From: Bos javanicus
Taxonomy: Eukaryota; Chordata; Mammalia; Artiodactyla; Bovidae
NCBI RefSeq assembly: GCF_032452875.1
Contig: NC_083890.1
Location: forward strand, 45,196,483 to 45,260,482
Reading direction: 5' to 3'
DNA length: 64,000 bases
The first letter of the stretch is position 1. Every line of letters begins with the position of its first letter. The translations under genes and the position numbers were made by a program. Shown one piece after another: positions 1-10,830 of the stretch. The notes beneath the pieces are model-generated. The model was given only the letters and a program-made list of their open reading frames with translations, was not told the origin of the DNA and did no database searches.

Positions 1-60
1 TAGTGGTTTTGATTTGCACTTCTCTGATAATGAGTGATGTTGTTACTACTATTTTAAATT
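1..60 (-). mobile_element. L1 LINE remnant (antisense ORF2 end)
   Basis: The first 45 bases read like the antisense of a conserved stretch near the end of L1 ORF2. The match is short and cut by the window edge, so the call is tentative. Confidence 0.45.
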
Positions 61-487
61 ACCTGATAGATCAATACCAACCACCCCATCAGTGAACAGG
101 GAGGGCCTCTGAAGACCTGGATAAACAAGTCTAAGGCAACTCACTTCTGCAAACGCAGGACACCTGGAGAACTACCTGCAGGCCCCTAAGAGCAGAGCAC
201 AGACAGACGCCCCAGAGCCCCAGAGCAGGAAGAGGTGCTGAGACCAGGAGAGGACGGGGACCACCTGTTCTCAACTGCTGTGCACGGCACAGCTCACACG
301 AACAACCCAGAGGCCCAGGCTGCTCTCCCCACTCATACCCCGCCTAACCTGAGCTTCCAGCAACTGACAACAAGGAAAGGAGGGAGCCAGAGGGAGGCTT
401 CTCTGGTGCTAAACAAAATACAAAACAAAAAGTCAAAAAACACACTCTACAAAACAGAAGTATGCCACCCCTTCAATCCCTGCCTCA
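61..487. other. Unassigned intronic sequence
   Basis: Moderately GC-rich sequence with a 93-codon open stretch that has no recognisable domain. I see no repeat family I can name and no splice-flanked exon. Confidence 0.4.
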
Positions 488-667
488 ATAAAGGAAATGA
501 TAGCAGAGTCGTGTAGGTCTGTCATCTAGAGAGAGTTTAGCTGCTCTGGGGGTAATTCTTGTGAGCAGCCTGGGTTGAGAAGCACTGGCCTCACAGAGCA
601 TCTTCTCCTTTGATGAATTCTAGAATGAAAAACTGTTTTTAAAAGACAGTGTATCTGCAGTAAAACA
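488..667 (+). repeat. Left arm of a long inverted repeat
   Basis: This 180-bp segment matches the reverse complement of 1212-1387. By eye the inner 115 bases (about 550-667) differ by three substitutions and one 3-base indel. The outer 60 bases agree at only about 75-80%. The arm includes a stretch ending in GAGAAGCACTG, like a hAT/MER5-type terminus, but similarity continues past it, so the arms are not simply two such elements. Confidence 0.85.
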
Positions 668-674
668 GTGTGCG

Positions 675-884
675 TGTGTGTTTACCTTCAGTGGGATCAG
701 AGGCAGGGGAGCTGTGATCTGCTCCAGCGTGTATGTGTGTGTTCGTTCTTGTCATGTGTGTGTGTTCACTCTTGTTGCGTGTGTGTTCATTCTTGCCGCG
801 CGCGCGTGTGTGTGTGTGTGTATGTGTGTGTGTGTGTTTACCTTCAGTGGGATCAGAAGCAGGGGAGCTGTGATCTGTTTCAGC
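675..884 (+). repeat. Tandem duplication flanking a TG microsatellite
   Basis: A block of about 53 bases (TTTACCTTCAGTGGGATCAG and the following bases) occurs at 675-727 and again at 831-884, 156 bases apart. The only differences are a few substitutions and a small indel. Between the copies lies a TG/CG-rich simple repeat (about 728-836). Confidence 0.85.
728..836. repeat. Compound (TG)n/(CG)n microsatellite
   Basis: Alternating purine-pyrimidine sequence: interrupted TG runs, a short CGCGCGCG core near 798-806, then a long TG run with TATG interruptions. Such tracts are usually length-polymorphic and can adopt Z-DNA. It sits in the loop of the surrounding inverted repeat. Confidence 0.9.
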
Positions 885-1211
885 CTTCAAGCAATACTAG
901 AAATAGCCTCACTCCCAGTCTGTATCTCCCATCAGCCCTGGTTGCCAAGTCACTAGAAATCATCTTCTGTGCTTTTGTTTTTAATCCTTGGACAAAATTA
1001 TTTCTGGGAAATGAATTTCTCTAGAGTATATTTAACCAAGTAAAAACAATTCAAAGAATGGTACATATTGTATGACCCTGTATTTGTTAAAAATAATAGG
1101 TACAGAGAAATACAGAAAATAATGGCTATCTTCTAAGAATAAGAGAGGATATGCATGATGTTATTTTACTCTTCACTGGTTATGTTTTAGCAACCAGCCT
1201 GAAGTTCTGTT

Positions 1212-1387
1212 TGTTTTACTGCAGATATACTGTCTTTTAAAAATAGTTTTTCATTCTAGAATTCATCAGAGAAGATGCTCTGTGAGGCCAGTGCTTCTCA
1301 ATCCAGGCTGCTCACAAGAATTACCCACAGATAGCTAAAACTATCTATAGATGGGGACCTGAACGACTCTGTTTTCATTGCCTTTAT
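1212..1387 (-). repeat. Right arm of the long inverted repeat
   Basis: Reverse-complement partner of 488-667. The inner ends share CTGCAGTAAAACA and the outer ends share ATAAAGG. No convincing target-site duplication is visible outside the arms. Confidence 0.85.
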
Positions 1388-1400
1388 CAATCATGACATG

Positions 1401-2149
1401 CAATAAAGACAGAAATCACTGCTCTAGGCTAAGGTTACACATGAGGTACCTATAAAAAAAATCCCAAAGCCATAAAAACAACAAAACGTATCTTACTAGA
1501 CAAACACTAAATATAATCTTTAATCCTCTACAGTGGATCTAACCCTTCTAACAAAAATCATACTGAACACTTACATGTACTCAACATACTCTAAGCCTCG
1601 AGGTGACTATAATACACCAGCAAGACTAAACTTGGGGGCTGCTCATAGTTTCTCTCTTCTTAACAGAAATGGTCCTCACTGTACGTTTAACTGATCTGTG
1701 TCCAAACTGAGTTATCTCAAGCTTCCATCAAATCTAAGGGGTGGCAACTGTCCCCCTTAGTTTCTGACATGAGACCTCTCTGTCGTGGGGGTGTATCCCA
1801 CACTGGCGGCTCATTAAATTTCAGGGAGATGATGCCTTTATAATCTGAGAAAGTCAACTACAGCAGGGATTGGCAGAGTATGATTCACGAGACCTGTGAA
1901 CCACCTGACTACGGGGCACATATTACCACAGGGACAAAGAACCAGAGGAAGAAATATCAATCAAGAAAGATCCCAAGAGAATCTGTTACCACCTGAATTG
2001 TTAATAAACAGGACTGAACCACTGAACTGAATGAGAAAACATACTGGAGACAGACGAGGGTAGGGGGTGGAGAATAGCTCATGGTTCTCAGGCCTGGCTG
2101 GTTCTCAGGCCCGGCAACCTCTGGGTCGGCTACTGCCAAGAAATACTGA
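1401..2149. other. Unassigned intronic sequence
   Basis: AT-rich, single-copy looking sequence. Short open frames are present on both strands, but none shows a domain, codon bias or splice context I would trust. Confidence 0.4.
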
Positions 2150-2480
2150 GAGAAGATGCTCCGGATTACAACGTGGGCTGGGGCCAGGGTGGCTTTTGTG
2201 GGGGAGGGGAGGCTGCTTATAGACCCTAAAGATATAGACTTCATTCCAAAGGCCGAAGGTAATAAGGAGCCAATGAAAGACTTTAAACAAGGAAGTGATA
2301 CAATCACATTTATCTTTTAAAACAAATTAATTATCCTGGCAGATATGGGAAAGGGGGACTAGATGGAGATGAGAGAATATCAGAACGTTTCAAGAATCCA
2401 AAGAGAAACTGAGGCCTGGACTTAGGCAATGGCCAGAGGGTTGAAAAGAATGTGAAGTGTCTGGACTGGCTGACAGCCTG
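2150..2480. repeat. Possible ancient interspersed repeat, family not named
   Basis: The text around 2262-2310 (AGCCAATGAAAGACTTTAAA, then a GTGATACAATCACATTT-like stretch) and 2400-2440 resembles a diverged mammalian repeat. I recognise the pattern but cannot name the family. Confidence 0.35.
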
Positions 2481-3495
2481 GATGATGGAGGAGATGCGAT
2501 GTCTGGCTTCCCTGACTCCTGCTACGGACATAGCTGAATAGAGCACAGGCCATCAGGTATGGAAACACGGGAAATATATTCGGTACATCTGCCGTATACT
2601 CAAATGTTGGTGAGCAGCGAACAATAAAGAAGCTAAAGCCAAGAAAATGTCAAGTAGAAAAATGTGAAGATCTAACCCTATACATTTATATTATGGGACA
2701 TGTTTTTAAAAAAGAGTAAATCTCAAATTTTTAGTATCTCTAATCTTCCTGTGTGACTTGTCAAATTTTAAATCTATGATTACTAAAACAATTCTGTTAT
2801 TAGATACAAGTTTGAATCAAATTTACTATAAGGAATGTCATTGTTACCCTAACAATGAGAAGAAGATAAACTACAAACTCACAGTTTTTAAGCCGACCAG
2901 TCAGGTGACCCTGCAAGATAACGCAGTAACATGAATTCCAAAGAGGGACCCTCCAAGGAAAGGGTCTCCTGTGGCAAAGCACAGGAGCAACAAATGGGTA
3001 CCATGTGCGTGGGAAAGAAGAGCAGCTGAAACTGTAACTGCAAGTTGAAAGCCAGGTGTGCAGTTAACCTGGAGTAAGTGACACAGGAAAGCTCAGGGTC
3101 ACCTGCAAGCTCTTTCCACGGGTTGCTACCGAGCATTCCCTAGAAATACAGGGTCTCAGGCAGGAGACTGAAGAGAGCTTGACACCAAGTAACGAGCAAC
3201 AAGGCTGTGACTGGGGGCAGGCAAGTGTGTGGGAAAGTGTCTTCCAGGCAGGCCTGCAGAGATGGCTAAAAGCTGACAACACAGCACAAACACTGTAATG
3301 ACCCTGCAGCACTGGCCCGCACCCCAAGTACCATGTACAACATCACCTTCTAGAGAATTTGAAGCCTAACCAGTAGCAAGAAAGCTCAAACACCGATCAC
3401 TCCTGAGTAAATTAAATGAACCTGAACCCTACCCGTCTAGCAGAGGCGGCCCATTTCCAGGCACAAATATTATTTACCTCAGTCACTACTGTTAT
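2481..3495. other. Unassigned intronic sequence
   Basis: No repeat family, RNA gene or exon recognised. Three overlapping minus-strand open stretches of 60-87 codons at 2800-3327 have low-complexity composition and no conserved motif, and are rejected as genes. Confidence 0.4.
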
Positions 3496-3499
3496 ACAT

Positions 3500-3790
3500 G
3501 TGAAGGCCTGAATTCAATAAAAAGTATAAGACACTCTCAAAAATAAGAAAAACAATTCATCATCAAAAAATAAAGTGATCAGACTCAGATGAGCCAGATT
3601 TTAAAACAAGCAGACAGGGACTTTAACTATAACCAACATGTCAAAGTCAGTCATGGAAAAGGTCAGCAACTCACATGAACAGATGGGGATGGTTCAGCAG
3701 AGAGACAGAAAGTCCAAGAAAAAGTCAAATGAATATCCTCAAGAAAAAAAAAATCCTCAACAAAACAAAAAACAAACAAAAACACATGAT
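3500..3790 (+). mobile_element. Old L1-type LINE fragment
   Basis: Plus-strand text about a segment 'acagggactttaactataac' followed by GAACAGATGGGGATGGTTCA and AGCAGAGAGACAGAAAGT resembles an untranslated/ORF1-proximal part of old mammalian L1. It ends in an A-rich stretch at 3745-3785. Confidence 0.55.
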
Positions 3791-3839
3791 ATCAAAGATG
3801 AAGACTTCCCTCAGTGGGCTCACCAGTAAACTCGACACT

Positions 3840-4410
3840 GAAGAACAGGTGAGCTTATCACAGCAGCACTATTTACAAGAGTCAAGACATGGAAGCAACC
3901 TAAGTTTCAACTCATGGATGAATGGATAAAAAAGATGAAGTATATATACACAATGGAATATTACTCACCCATAAAAAGAATGAAATAATGTTAGGGCTCA
4001 TCATATTAAGGGAACTAAGTCAGACAGAGAAAGACAAATATCATATGATATTGCTTATATACGGAATCTAAAAAAAAAAAAATGATACCAATGAGCTTAT
4101 TTACAAAACAGAAACAGACTCATAGATACAGAAATCAAATTTACGGTTACCAAAAGGAAAGAGGGGGAGGGATAAATTAGGAGTCTGGGATTAAATATAT
4201 ATACACTACTATATACAAAACTGATAACCAACAAGGACCTACTATATAACACAGGGATGTACTCGTTATCTTATAATACCTTATAACGGAAAAGAATCTA
4301 AAAAACAAGTATTTATATATGCATAACTGAATCCTTTTGCTGTAAACCTGAAGCTGACACAACACTGTAAATCAACTGTATTTCAATAAAAAATGTAAAA
4401 AATAAACTAT
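3840..4410 (+). mobile_element. L1 3' end, artiodactyl type
   Basis: Contains the familiar L1 3' text: an ACAATGGAATATTACTCA-like string near 3950-3968, the AAGTCAGACAGAGAAAGACAA string at 4016-4037, and a final CTGTATTTCAATAAAAA-like end near 4377. A second L1 3' end with the same order of blocks lies at 29550-30140. Confidence 0.85.
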
Positions 4411-4419
4411 CAGTGAACG

Positions 4420-5200
4420 TAAAGGTTGGCCAACAGAAATTACTCAAATTGAAATACAATGAGAAAAAGGTAGGAGGAGGAGGGAAAAGAGGAACCATAC
4501 AAGAGCTATGCAACAATTCAAATGGTTTAACGTACATGTAACTGGAGACCCAGATAGAGAAGGAAGAGATCATGCAGAAGAAAAATATTTAAATAAATAC
4601 TGGCTGAAAAGCCTAAAAATGATAAAAGATATCAAACCACAAATCTAACACTCCCAGAGAATCCCAAGCAAGATAAAGATCACCCAAAAGAAGTAAAAAA
4701 CAATAAAGCAAAAATAAACCACACAAGCATCATACCGAGATATACCACCGTAACACGACCTAAAACCAAAGATAAAGGGAAATACTGAAGAAGAAATAAG
4801 GGAAAAAAGAAAGAGAGGAAAGAGACGTATTACCAAGGGACAAAGATTAAAAAGTACCACAAGCTTCTCATCAGAAACCATCAAATCAGAAGACAAACTA
4901 GAGTAACACTTTAAAAGACTAAAAGGGAAAAAAAAAAACAAACTGCAAAGCCAGGACCTATATTCAAGAGAAATAATTTTCAAAACTGAAGGTGAAATGA
5001 AGTTTTTTTTCCAGAAAAAAAAAACAAAACAAAACTGGGAGAATTAACTGCCAGCAGATTTGTGCTACGTGGCATATTAAAGGAAGCTCTTCAGACAGCA
5101 GGGCAACGTGAAATGAGAACCCAAGTCTCCACAAAGCAATGAGCAACAAAGAAAGTTAAAATATATTGTTTCTAATTTTTAATCACTCTAATATTTTAAC
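4420..5200 (+). mobile_element. Old L1 (L1M-type) remnant
   Basis: A-rich plus-strand sequence with blocks found in old L1 elements: CTTCTCATCAGAAACCATCAA at 4864-4884 and an AATTAACTGCCAGCAGA block at 5042-5058 followed by AAAGGAAGCTCTTCAGACA. Strongly diverged, no usable reading frame. Related blocks recur at 48300-48780. Confidence 0.6.
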
Positions 5201-5906
5201 TGGATTTAAAAATAAGCTGCTGCATTTGTTCACTTGAAGCCTCATTTAACGCAGGAAAAGTTAAAGCTATGATAGATATTTAATAGCTGTCTGCTTCTAC
5301 TTCTTAAAAAGGGGCAAACACATTAGTTTGAAATTTTAGTTGTGACACCTTCACGAGCTACTTTAGTATACTGCCTCTCTCAGAGCTTATCACAATACTG
5401 TTTATTACTTACTTAAACTAAATTACCCTTTTATCGACTAATTATATAATTTTAAACTGTAAATTACAGTAATCATTGAACAGAAAAAAGAAAATTCTTA
5501 GAAAAACAAGTTATAAATTTAAAACAGAATATCATTTTTTTATTTAAAAAAATCAGTTTAAGGCTATTTAAAATAGTTCCAAAATAGCACTATCTTCCTA
5601 AAAAATGCCATTCAATTTGCCCTTTTCATAACTGATTAGTTACATAGTTATAAATGTATAGGCTTAAATGTCAAAATCTGAGTCTATTATGAAATTAGAA
5701 CAATATACAATAGTTTGCATTGTTATTATTTATACACCTTTAAGCATCTTAAATTATACATCCTACCAAAAAAATTTTTCAGTAACACGAATTTGTTTGA
5801 ATCAGTCACTGAACTAAAAAAAACATCTTTTCAGGGATTGATAAAATGTTTTACAACTTCATGATACAGTATTTCCAAGGGATATTTGCACTGAAGACTG
5901 AAATAG
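5201..5906. other. Unassigned AT-rich sequence
   Basis: Very AT-rich with several A or T runs and no feature I can support. Its last six bases (GAACTC, 5907-5912, just outside this interval) are the left target duplication of the solo LTR. Confidence 0.4.
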
Positions 5907-5912
5907 GAACTC
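5907..5912. repeat. Target-site duplication, left (solo LTR)
   Basis: GAACTC, repeated exactly at 7192-7197. A 6-bp duplication is typical of class II (beta-retrovirus-like) ERV integration. Confidence 0.9.
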
Positions 5913-6777
5913 TGCCGGGAGCCGGCGAGAGACATTCCGCTCGTGACAAAGGTCATGAGGAAGGAGGCTCGGCATACGCAAAGGCGGGATCGAGCCTCGG
6001 GAGTCTCCCCGGATATTCTCAAGTATCTTCCCCCAAAAAACCAGAGTCTGCCTACTTTATTGCTTTGTGCTCTCACCTCTGACTTTACTGGGGGCTGTCC
6101 CCTACCGCCATCTCTCTCTCTCTGTCAAAGAGTTAACTTACAGCTCCAATTAATAAAGTTCCTGGGCAATTAGGAGTGTTTAAATCCAAACCCCTCAGAT
6201 GGCTCTCTAACTCGCCTGACAAGTTTACCCGGACTCCTGCAGCTATGCAGTCTCCCAGCCGGCATGGGAAGCTTAAGATATTCAAATAGCTTAGAGCCTC
6301 TCAGAGAGTTAGAAACTGTCAGAATAAGACTAGTAAGGGATTTATTTCATTGATGAGTCAATGCTTGCTGCCAAGTTTTCACATCCCCTGAATTGTATCC
6401 TTGAATATGTATTAATTAATAGTTGGTATGTAGAAAAAATAAGTAGTGGCCTTGGTGTTAGTAACTTTAGACCCTTAAGGTAATAAATTCTTTCCTTTGT
6501 TGTTAACCCATTACACATCCACCCTATAGGAATGCAATTTTATCTTTGGAAGATGGCGCCAAACCTTAAAATAATTACTCTTAGAGAAAATAAGTCTTTG
6601 TTGATAAGTCCTTGTCAAGAGTCATAAAATGTTAGTAGGCCTTCTGGCCAGAAGATGATGTAAATCACCTAAACCATTTGTATAGGATAAATTTGCAGGA
6701 AAGAAACCCTGGTTTTTGATAAGAATCAAAGACTGCTGACTTTGCATCCCCTATTATCCTCTATGTGTAACTTAGGG

Positions 6778-6785
6778 TATAAAAG
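6778..6785 (+). promoter_or_regulatory. LTR TATA box
   Basis: TATAAAAG inside the solo LTR, just upstream of the AATAAA. It could still start transcripts running antisense to TMEM170B intron 1; activity cannot be judged from sequence. Confidence 0.75.
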
Positions 6786-6796
6786 CCCCTGTTAAA

Positions 6797-6802
6797 AATA
6801 AA
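6797..6802 (+). terminator. LTR polyadenylation signal
   Basis: AATAAA directly after the TATA box, the compact order expected where U3 meets R in betaretroviral-type LTRs. Confidence 0.75.
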
Positions 6803-7191
6803 GCTATGGGCCTTGCTCACCAACGCTTGGTCTCCCCATGTCATTCTTCCTTTTAACATTCTGGCTGAAGTCTCCATCTGGAGCGTGGATATCCTCTGCA
6901 ACCACTTATTTGCCTGGGCTTCTAAGACCCACTCGAGAAGGTGTCTAAGGTGGGGCACCTTCCGCTATTCGAGAGGGCGCCTGCGGCCTCCGTGGTCAGA
7001 GCTAACCTGGTGTCACGGGTTATATTGATTTTCCACGTAAACCAAGCTACTCAGCCTCTTTTCTCCACTGAATTTTCCTACTGAGCTATCCTCATTCTAT
7101 TACTCTTTATATCTCTAATTACCATTTGAATAGGTCGCCGACGCCGTCTCCCCTTCGAATACCCTGGATCAGCCGGGGCTGGTCCCCGGCA

Positions 7192-7197
7192 GAACTC
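7192..7197. repeat. Target-site duplication, right (solo LTR)
   Basis: GAACTC, an exact copy of 5907-5912. Confidence 0.9.
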
Positions 7198-7557
7198 TTC
7201 ACATCAATGAGCATATCTTATAATGAAACTCTCAATGTAACAAATTTCTAAAGTTAAATCTAAATAGGAGTCCAAATAAAGGACAGATCAGAAGATATTA
7301 ATGAAAGCACAATGGGGAAAACAAATAATGCACAGGCTGGTAAGAACAGTCATACCTTTGATAGGATGACAGTAATCCTGAGGAAGCAGTTATTGCCCCA
7401 CTGAGGTTAAAAAACAAAAACAGATAATCTCAGAACTGGAAGGGATCTTCAGATACTGAATCCAGAGTTTCCTAAATCAAGTTTTAAGAAAGCCCAATTC
7501 TAAAAACTAATTATTAAATGGTGTTAAGAGCACAAAGGTTTTTCTAGGTCTTAAACG
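7198..7557. other. Unassigned intronic sequence
   Basis: AT-rich spacer between the solo LTR and a SINE pair. Nothing recognised. Confidence 0.4.
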
Positions 7558-7793
7558 CTTGCCTGGAAAATCCCACGGGAGTAGGAGCCTGGTGGGCTGC
7601 AGTCCATGGGGTCGCTAAGAGTCAGACACGACTGAGCGACTTCACTTTCACTTTTCACGTTCATGCATTGGAGAAGGAAATGGCAACCCACTCCAGTGTT
7701 CTTGCCTGGAGAATCCCAGGGGCGGTGGGGCCTGGTGGGCTGCCGTCTATGGGGTCGCAGAGAGTCAGACACGACTGAAGTGACTTAGCAGTA
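7558..7793 (+). mobile_element. Bov-A2 SINE (dimeric)
   Basis: Two BovA monomers in tandem, each with CTTGCCTGGA, GCCTGGTGGGCTGC and CAGACACGACTGA blocks. They are joined by a TTTCACTTTTCA linker and a GCATTGGAGAAGGAAATGGC restart. It ends TGACTTAGCAG without a long A tail, the usual Bov-A2 form. Confidence 0.92.
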
Positions 7794-7794
7794 A

Positions 7795-7942
7795 ACCTCA
7801 CAGGTAAAGAATGTGCCTGCAATGAAGGAGATGTGGGTCTGATCCCTGGGTCAGGAAGATCCCCTGGAGAAGGAAATAAGAGCCCACTCCAGTATTCTTG
7901 CCTGAGCAATCCAAGGCATTGAGGACTGAGCAACTAAAACAA
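7795..7942 (+). mobile_element. Bov-tA SINE, internally deleted
   Basis: Has the tRNA-like head (GGTAAAGAATGTGCCTGCAA), the GATCCCCTGGAGAAGG block and CCACTCCAGTATTCTTGCCT. Most of the BovA body between about 7905 and 7922 is missing. It abuts the preceding Bov-A2. Confidence 0.85.
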
Positions 7943-8549
7943 AAACAAAACAAACCTCACTCTACAAATTAGCAATATTAAAGGTCTGAAGCCCCACTTC
8001 AAAAAGAAAGCTTAAAGATAAAAAGAAAAATTTATATGCAAATGGGTAAATGTTTTCCTTAACTCAAAATAAAAATCTCTCAACTTTTTTCTTAACTCAT
8101 TAATATTTTTAGATCATTTTTCCTTTAACATCAACATGAAAAGTGTTGTCATTGGATTGTCTTATAAATGAGGAAACAGAGGCCTGGTTAAATATGTGGT
8201 TTTTCAAGTATAAGAGCAAATTAATAGCATTCAAGGATAAAACTCAGTTTATTGACTCATAAACTCAAGGATCCTATCACTTCTTTAGACTCTTCATTTG
8301 GATACAAAAGTCTAGCAGGATCCAATTTATCCCAGTAGGGGGCAAGTTCTGATACCTGCACATCATGTTAAGTATTTACATAAACATTGTTAATGTTTAG
8401 TTCTCCCATATATATAAACTTCAGATTAAATATAACTTCAGATTAAATATAACTAAAGTGCTTAGGATTTCTTTTAAAATACCATTTAATAAGAATTTTT
8501 CTCTGTTGCTAGTAACTCATAAATAAAACATTTTTTTAAGATAAATTCT
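7943..8549. other. Unassigned AT-rich sequence
   Basis: No family recognised apart from a perfect 17-bp tandem duplication at 8417-8450, listed separately. Confidence 0.4.
8417..8450 (+). repeat. Perfect 17-bp tandem duplication
   Basis: AACTTCAGATTAAATAT occurs twice head-to-tail (8417-8433, 8434-8450), followed by the first four bases of a third copy. No mismatch, so it is recent or polymorphic. Confidence 0.9.
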
Positions 8550-8562
8550 AATATTATCCTCT

Positions 8563-8771
8563 GGGTTTTCCTGGTGGCTCAGATGGTAAAGAATCCACCT
8601 GCAATGCGGGAGACCTGAGTTCAACCCCTGGGTTGGGAAGATCCCCTGGAGGAGGGCATGGCAACCCACTCCAGTATTCTTGCCTGGAGAATCCCCTTGG
8701 AAAGAGGAGCCCGGCAGGCTACAGTCCATGGTGTCGCAAAATGTCGGACACAACTGAGTGACTAAACACAC
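8563..8771 (+). mobile_element. Bov-tA SINE with perfect target duplication
   Basis: Full tRNA-Glu-type head (CTGGTGGCTCAGATGGTAAA) plus BovA body ending ACAACTGAGTGACTAAACACA. It is flanked by a perfect 13-bp duplication, AATATTATCCTCT, at 8550-8562 and 8772-8784. Confidence 0.95.
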
Positions 8772-9004
8772 AATATTATCCTCTAATGTTAAAAGGCAGT
8801 CACTTTTTAAAAAACTGGGTTATAGCATCCTCCTGGAAATGAGTCACTTATGTTGAAATTTTAATAAATCTTTAGCTATACTACAACACTCCGTATTTAG
8901 ACTGAATTATATATCACAAGACAGTTACAAATATCACAAAAAAGCTTAATTTTTAAAAAGTTGGTGTTCCCAATCTTTGAGCTCTCAATACTAAAATCAC
9001 CTTA

Positions 9005-9216
9005 GAAAGTGGAGTCACTCAATCGTGTCTGACTCTTTGCGACCCTACGGATTGTAGCCTACCAGGCTCCCCCATCCATGGGATTCTCCAGGCAAGACCA
9101 CTTGAATGGGCTGCCATTTCCTTCTCCAGGGGATCTTCCCAACCCAGGGATCGAACCCGGGTCTCCCGCATTGCAGACAGGTGCTTTACCATCTGAACCA
9201 CCAGGGAAGCCCCCAA
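9005..9216 (-). mobile_element. Bov-tA SINE
   Basis: Reverse-strand element: the BovA body comes first (CAATCGTGTCTGACTCTTTG) and the tRNA-like head last (ACCATCTGAACCACCAGGGA). The 12-bp duplication AAAATCACCTTA lies at 8993-9004 and 9217-9228. Confidence 0.95.
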
Positions 9217-9228
9217 AAAATCACCTTA

Positions 9229-10604
9229 AGAGCTAGTTAAAAATGTATCTTCCTAGACTATGTTCTCAAGGGTCCTAATTCCATAGCTGTGGACTGGGGC
9301 TGTGGACTGTACCCTTAACCAGCCCAAAGTTATTATGACATGTAGCAAGATTTAGAAACCATGCTGGATTACAGCCATCCATGGAAGGGGACGGGACAGG
9401 GAGAGAATTTTAAAATGAAAATTGACTAGCTACACATAATACCCAAGAGTAATATTATACTTTTAAATTTAATTAAAACCGAGTAGTATCCTGAACCATC
9501 CTAAAAGCAGGCAACATCCTCTCCTCCATCTCCATCATCCCTTAAACACGTTCTTTCTCTGCTCTCTACCTCTTCTGTTGTCTTCCAAGTCCCATTATTT
9601 GGTTCTCCCTGAACTCTACAAACCACTAGAGTACTATTAACCTGAAGGTTAGTTAGCATTTCTACACTATGAACCCCTTATGGATGACTGACATTTTCAT
9701 TTTTGTTTATCAGTGTTTACCACAGAGACTGGCAAATCACTCAAGATCAAGAAATACCCAACAAGATTGACCCTTGAAAATGCTAGATGCTGCTTTTTAG
9801 TATAAATCCTCTACATACATTTAATGAAACAATACATTATATGGCCACTTTGATTATAGGAAGTGAAATGCATGCAGAATGTTTTGCAAAGGACCTGACA
9901 TGTAGTCGGTGTTCAGTAAACAGAGCCCCATTAGGATTATTCGTCTGATTCTAAGGTAAGTTCAGTGTTCTGTGTTCTCTGGGCTCTCCTCTTAACCTCT
10001 GACCATTCTGAATACCAGTTTCCTTCCCTGATTCCAATTCCTCTTCCCCATCTCTGCCTCATCCTTCCTCTTCTGTTTAGGATTCCTTTCTATAGGAAAA
10101 ATATCTCCAGCTACTCCAAGTCCTCTTTGTGAATTATCTTACCTTTCTGGTCATTCCTTCCAATCACTAAGCAAGAAAAGAGAAATGCATTTATATTCTG
10201 ATAGTTAACTACTCAAGAATCAAACTTACAGCCTACACAGTCTCAAGACTCATCTGGAAATTGCTTTAAGAAATATCATCTGGACCTTGGACGTGGTATT
10301 GCCAGAAGATACAGATGCACAATTCAAAGATAATGAGGTGGGAATTAAGAAAGTAAGAACCTGAAGATGACAATTCTAAGTTTTGAAAAATGATAGTGAC
10401 TTCATTCTTGATCAAGATACACAGCTAGGTCTTCCAAATGACAAAACCCTATAAAGTAAAAGTCACTTATTAATTGGCTCAGCACCACAAAAGAGTAAGG
10501 GACTGTTCATGTTTTCAGAAAAAGTGAATTTGGGGATTTGGCATAAATATTGAAAAGTAGCACACTGTCTTTAAGACTACATGTACTTTGAAACATGTGT
10601 ATTA
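9229..10604. other. Unassigned intronic sequence
   Basis: Mostly single-copy looking. A short stretch at 9885-9925 (TGACATGTAGTCGGTGTTCAG) resembles the 3' end of MIR or L2. I see no exon, RNA gene or recent insertion. Confidence 0.4.
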
Positions 10605-10830
10605 CCATCCGTGAGACAGATCAGCAGTGCAAGTTCAGTGCATGAAACAGGGCACTCAGGGCTGGTGCACTGGGACTACCCTGAGGGAGGGGACGGGGAG
10701 GGAGGAGGCGGGGTTCAGGATCAGGGACACATGTACACCCGTGGCTGACTCATGCCATTCATGTATGGCAAAACCCACTACAGTACTGTAAAGTAATTAG
10801 CCTCCAATTAAAATAATTAGTTAAAAAAAA
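10605..10830 (+). mobile_element. L1 3' end (L1-BT type)
   Basis: G-rich 3' UTR block followed by GGGACACATGTACACCCGTG, TGGCTGACTCATGCCA and TACTGTAAAGTAATTAGCCTCC, then an A-rich end. The same ending, more decayed, is at 63825-63915. Confidence 0.8.

Larger units (their letters stand above)
5913..7191 (+). mobile_element. Solo LTR of a class II endogenous retrovirus (BTLTR1-like)
   Basis: A 1279-bp element that begins TGCCGGGAGCC and ends CCCCGGCA, so it has TG...CA ends in a short inverted repeat (TGCCGGGA/CCCCGGCA). It is bracketed by GAACTC duplications. A TATA box (TATAAAAG, 6778-6785) lies only 11 bases before an AATAAA polyadenylation signal (6797-6802). That places R at about 6810-6820, with a U3 of about 900 bases and a long U5 of about 370. 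There is no internal proviral sequence, so it is a solo LTR left by LTR-LTR recombination. I recognise the 5' text as like bovine BTLTR1 (ERVK class), from memory. The LTR points plus, antisense to TMEM170B. Confidence 0.92.

Noticed and set aside
639..1024. Cys/Val- and His/Thr-rich open frames at the TG tract
   Set aside because: They are translations of a dinucleotide microsatellite, which is open in several frames by nature.
3510..5150. Short minus-strand hydrophobic frames suggesting small membrane proteins
   Set aside because: They are antisense of A-rich L1 remnants; T-rich codons give Phe/Leu/Ser strings.
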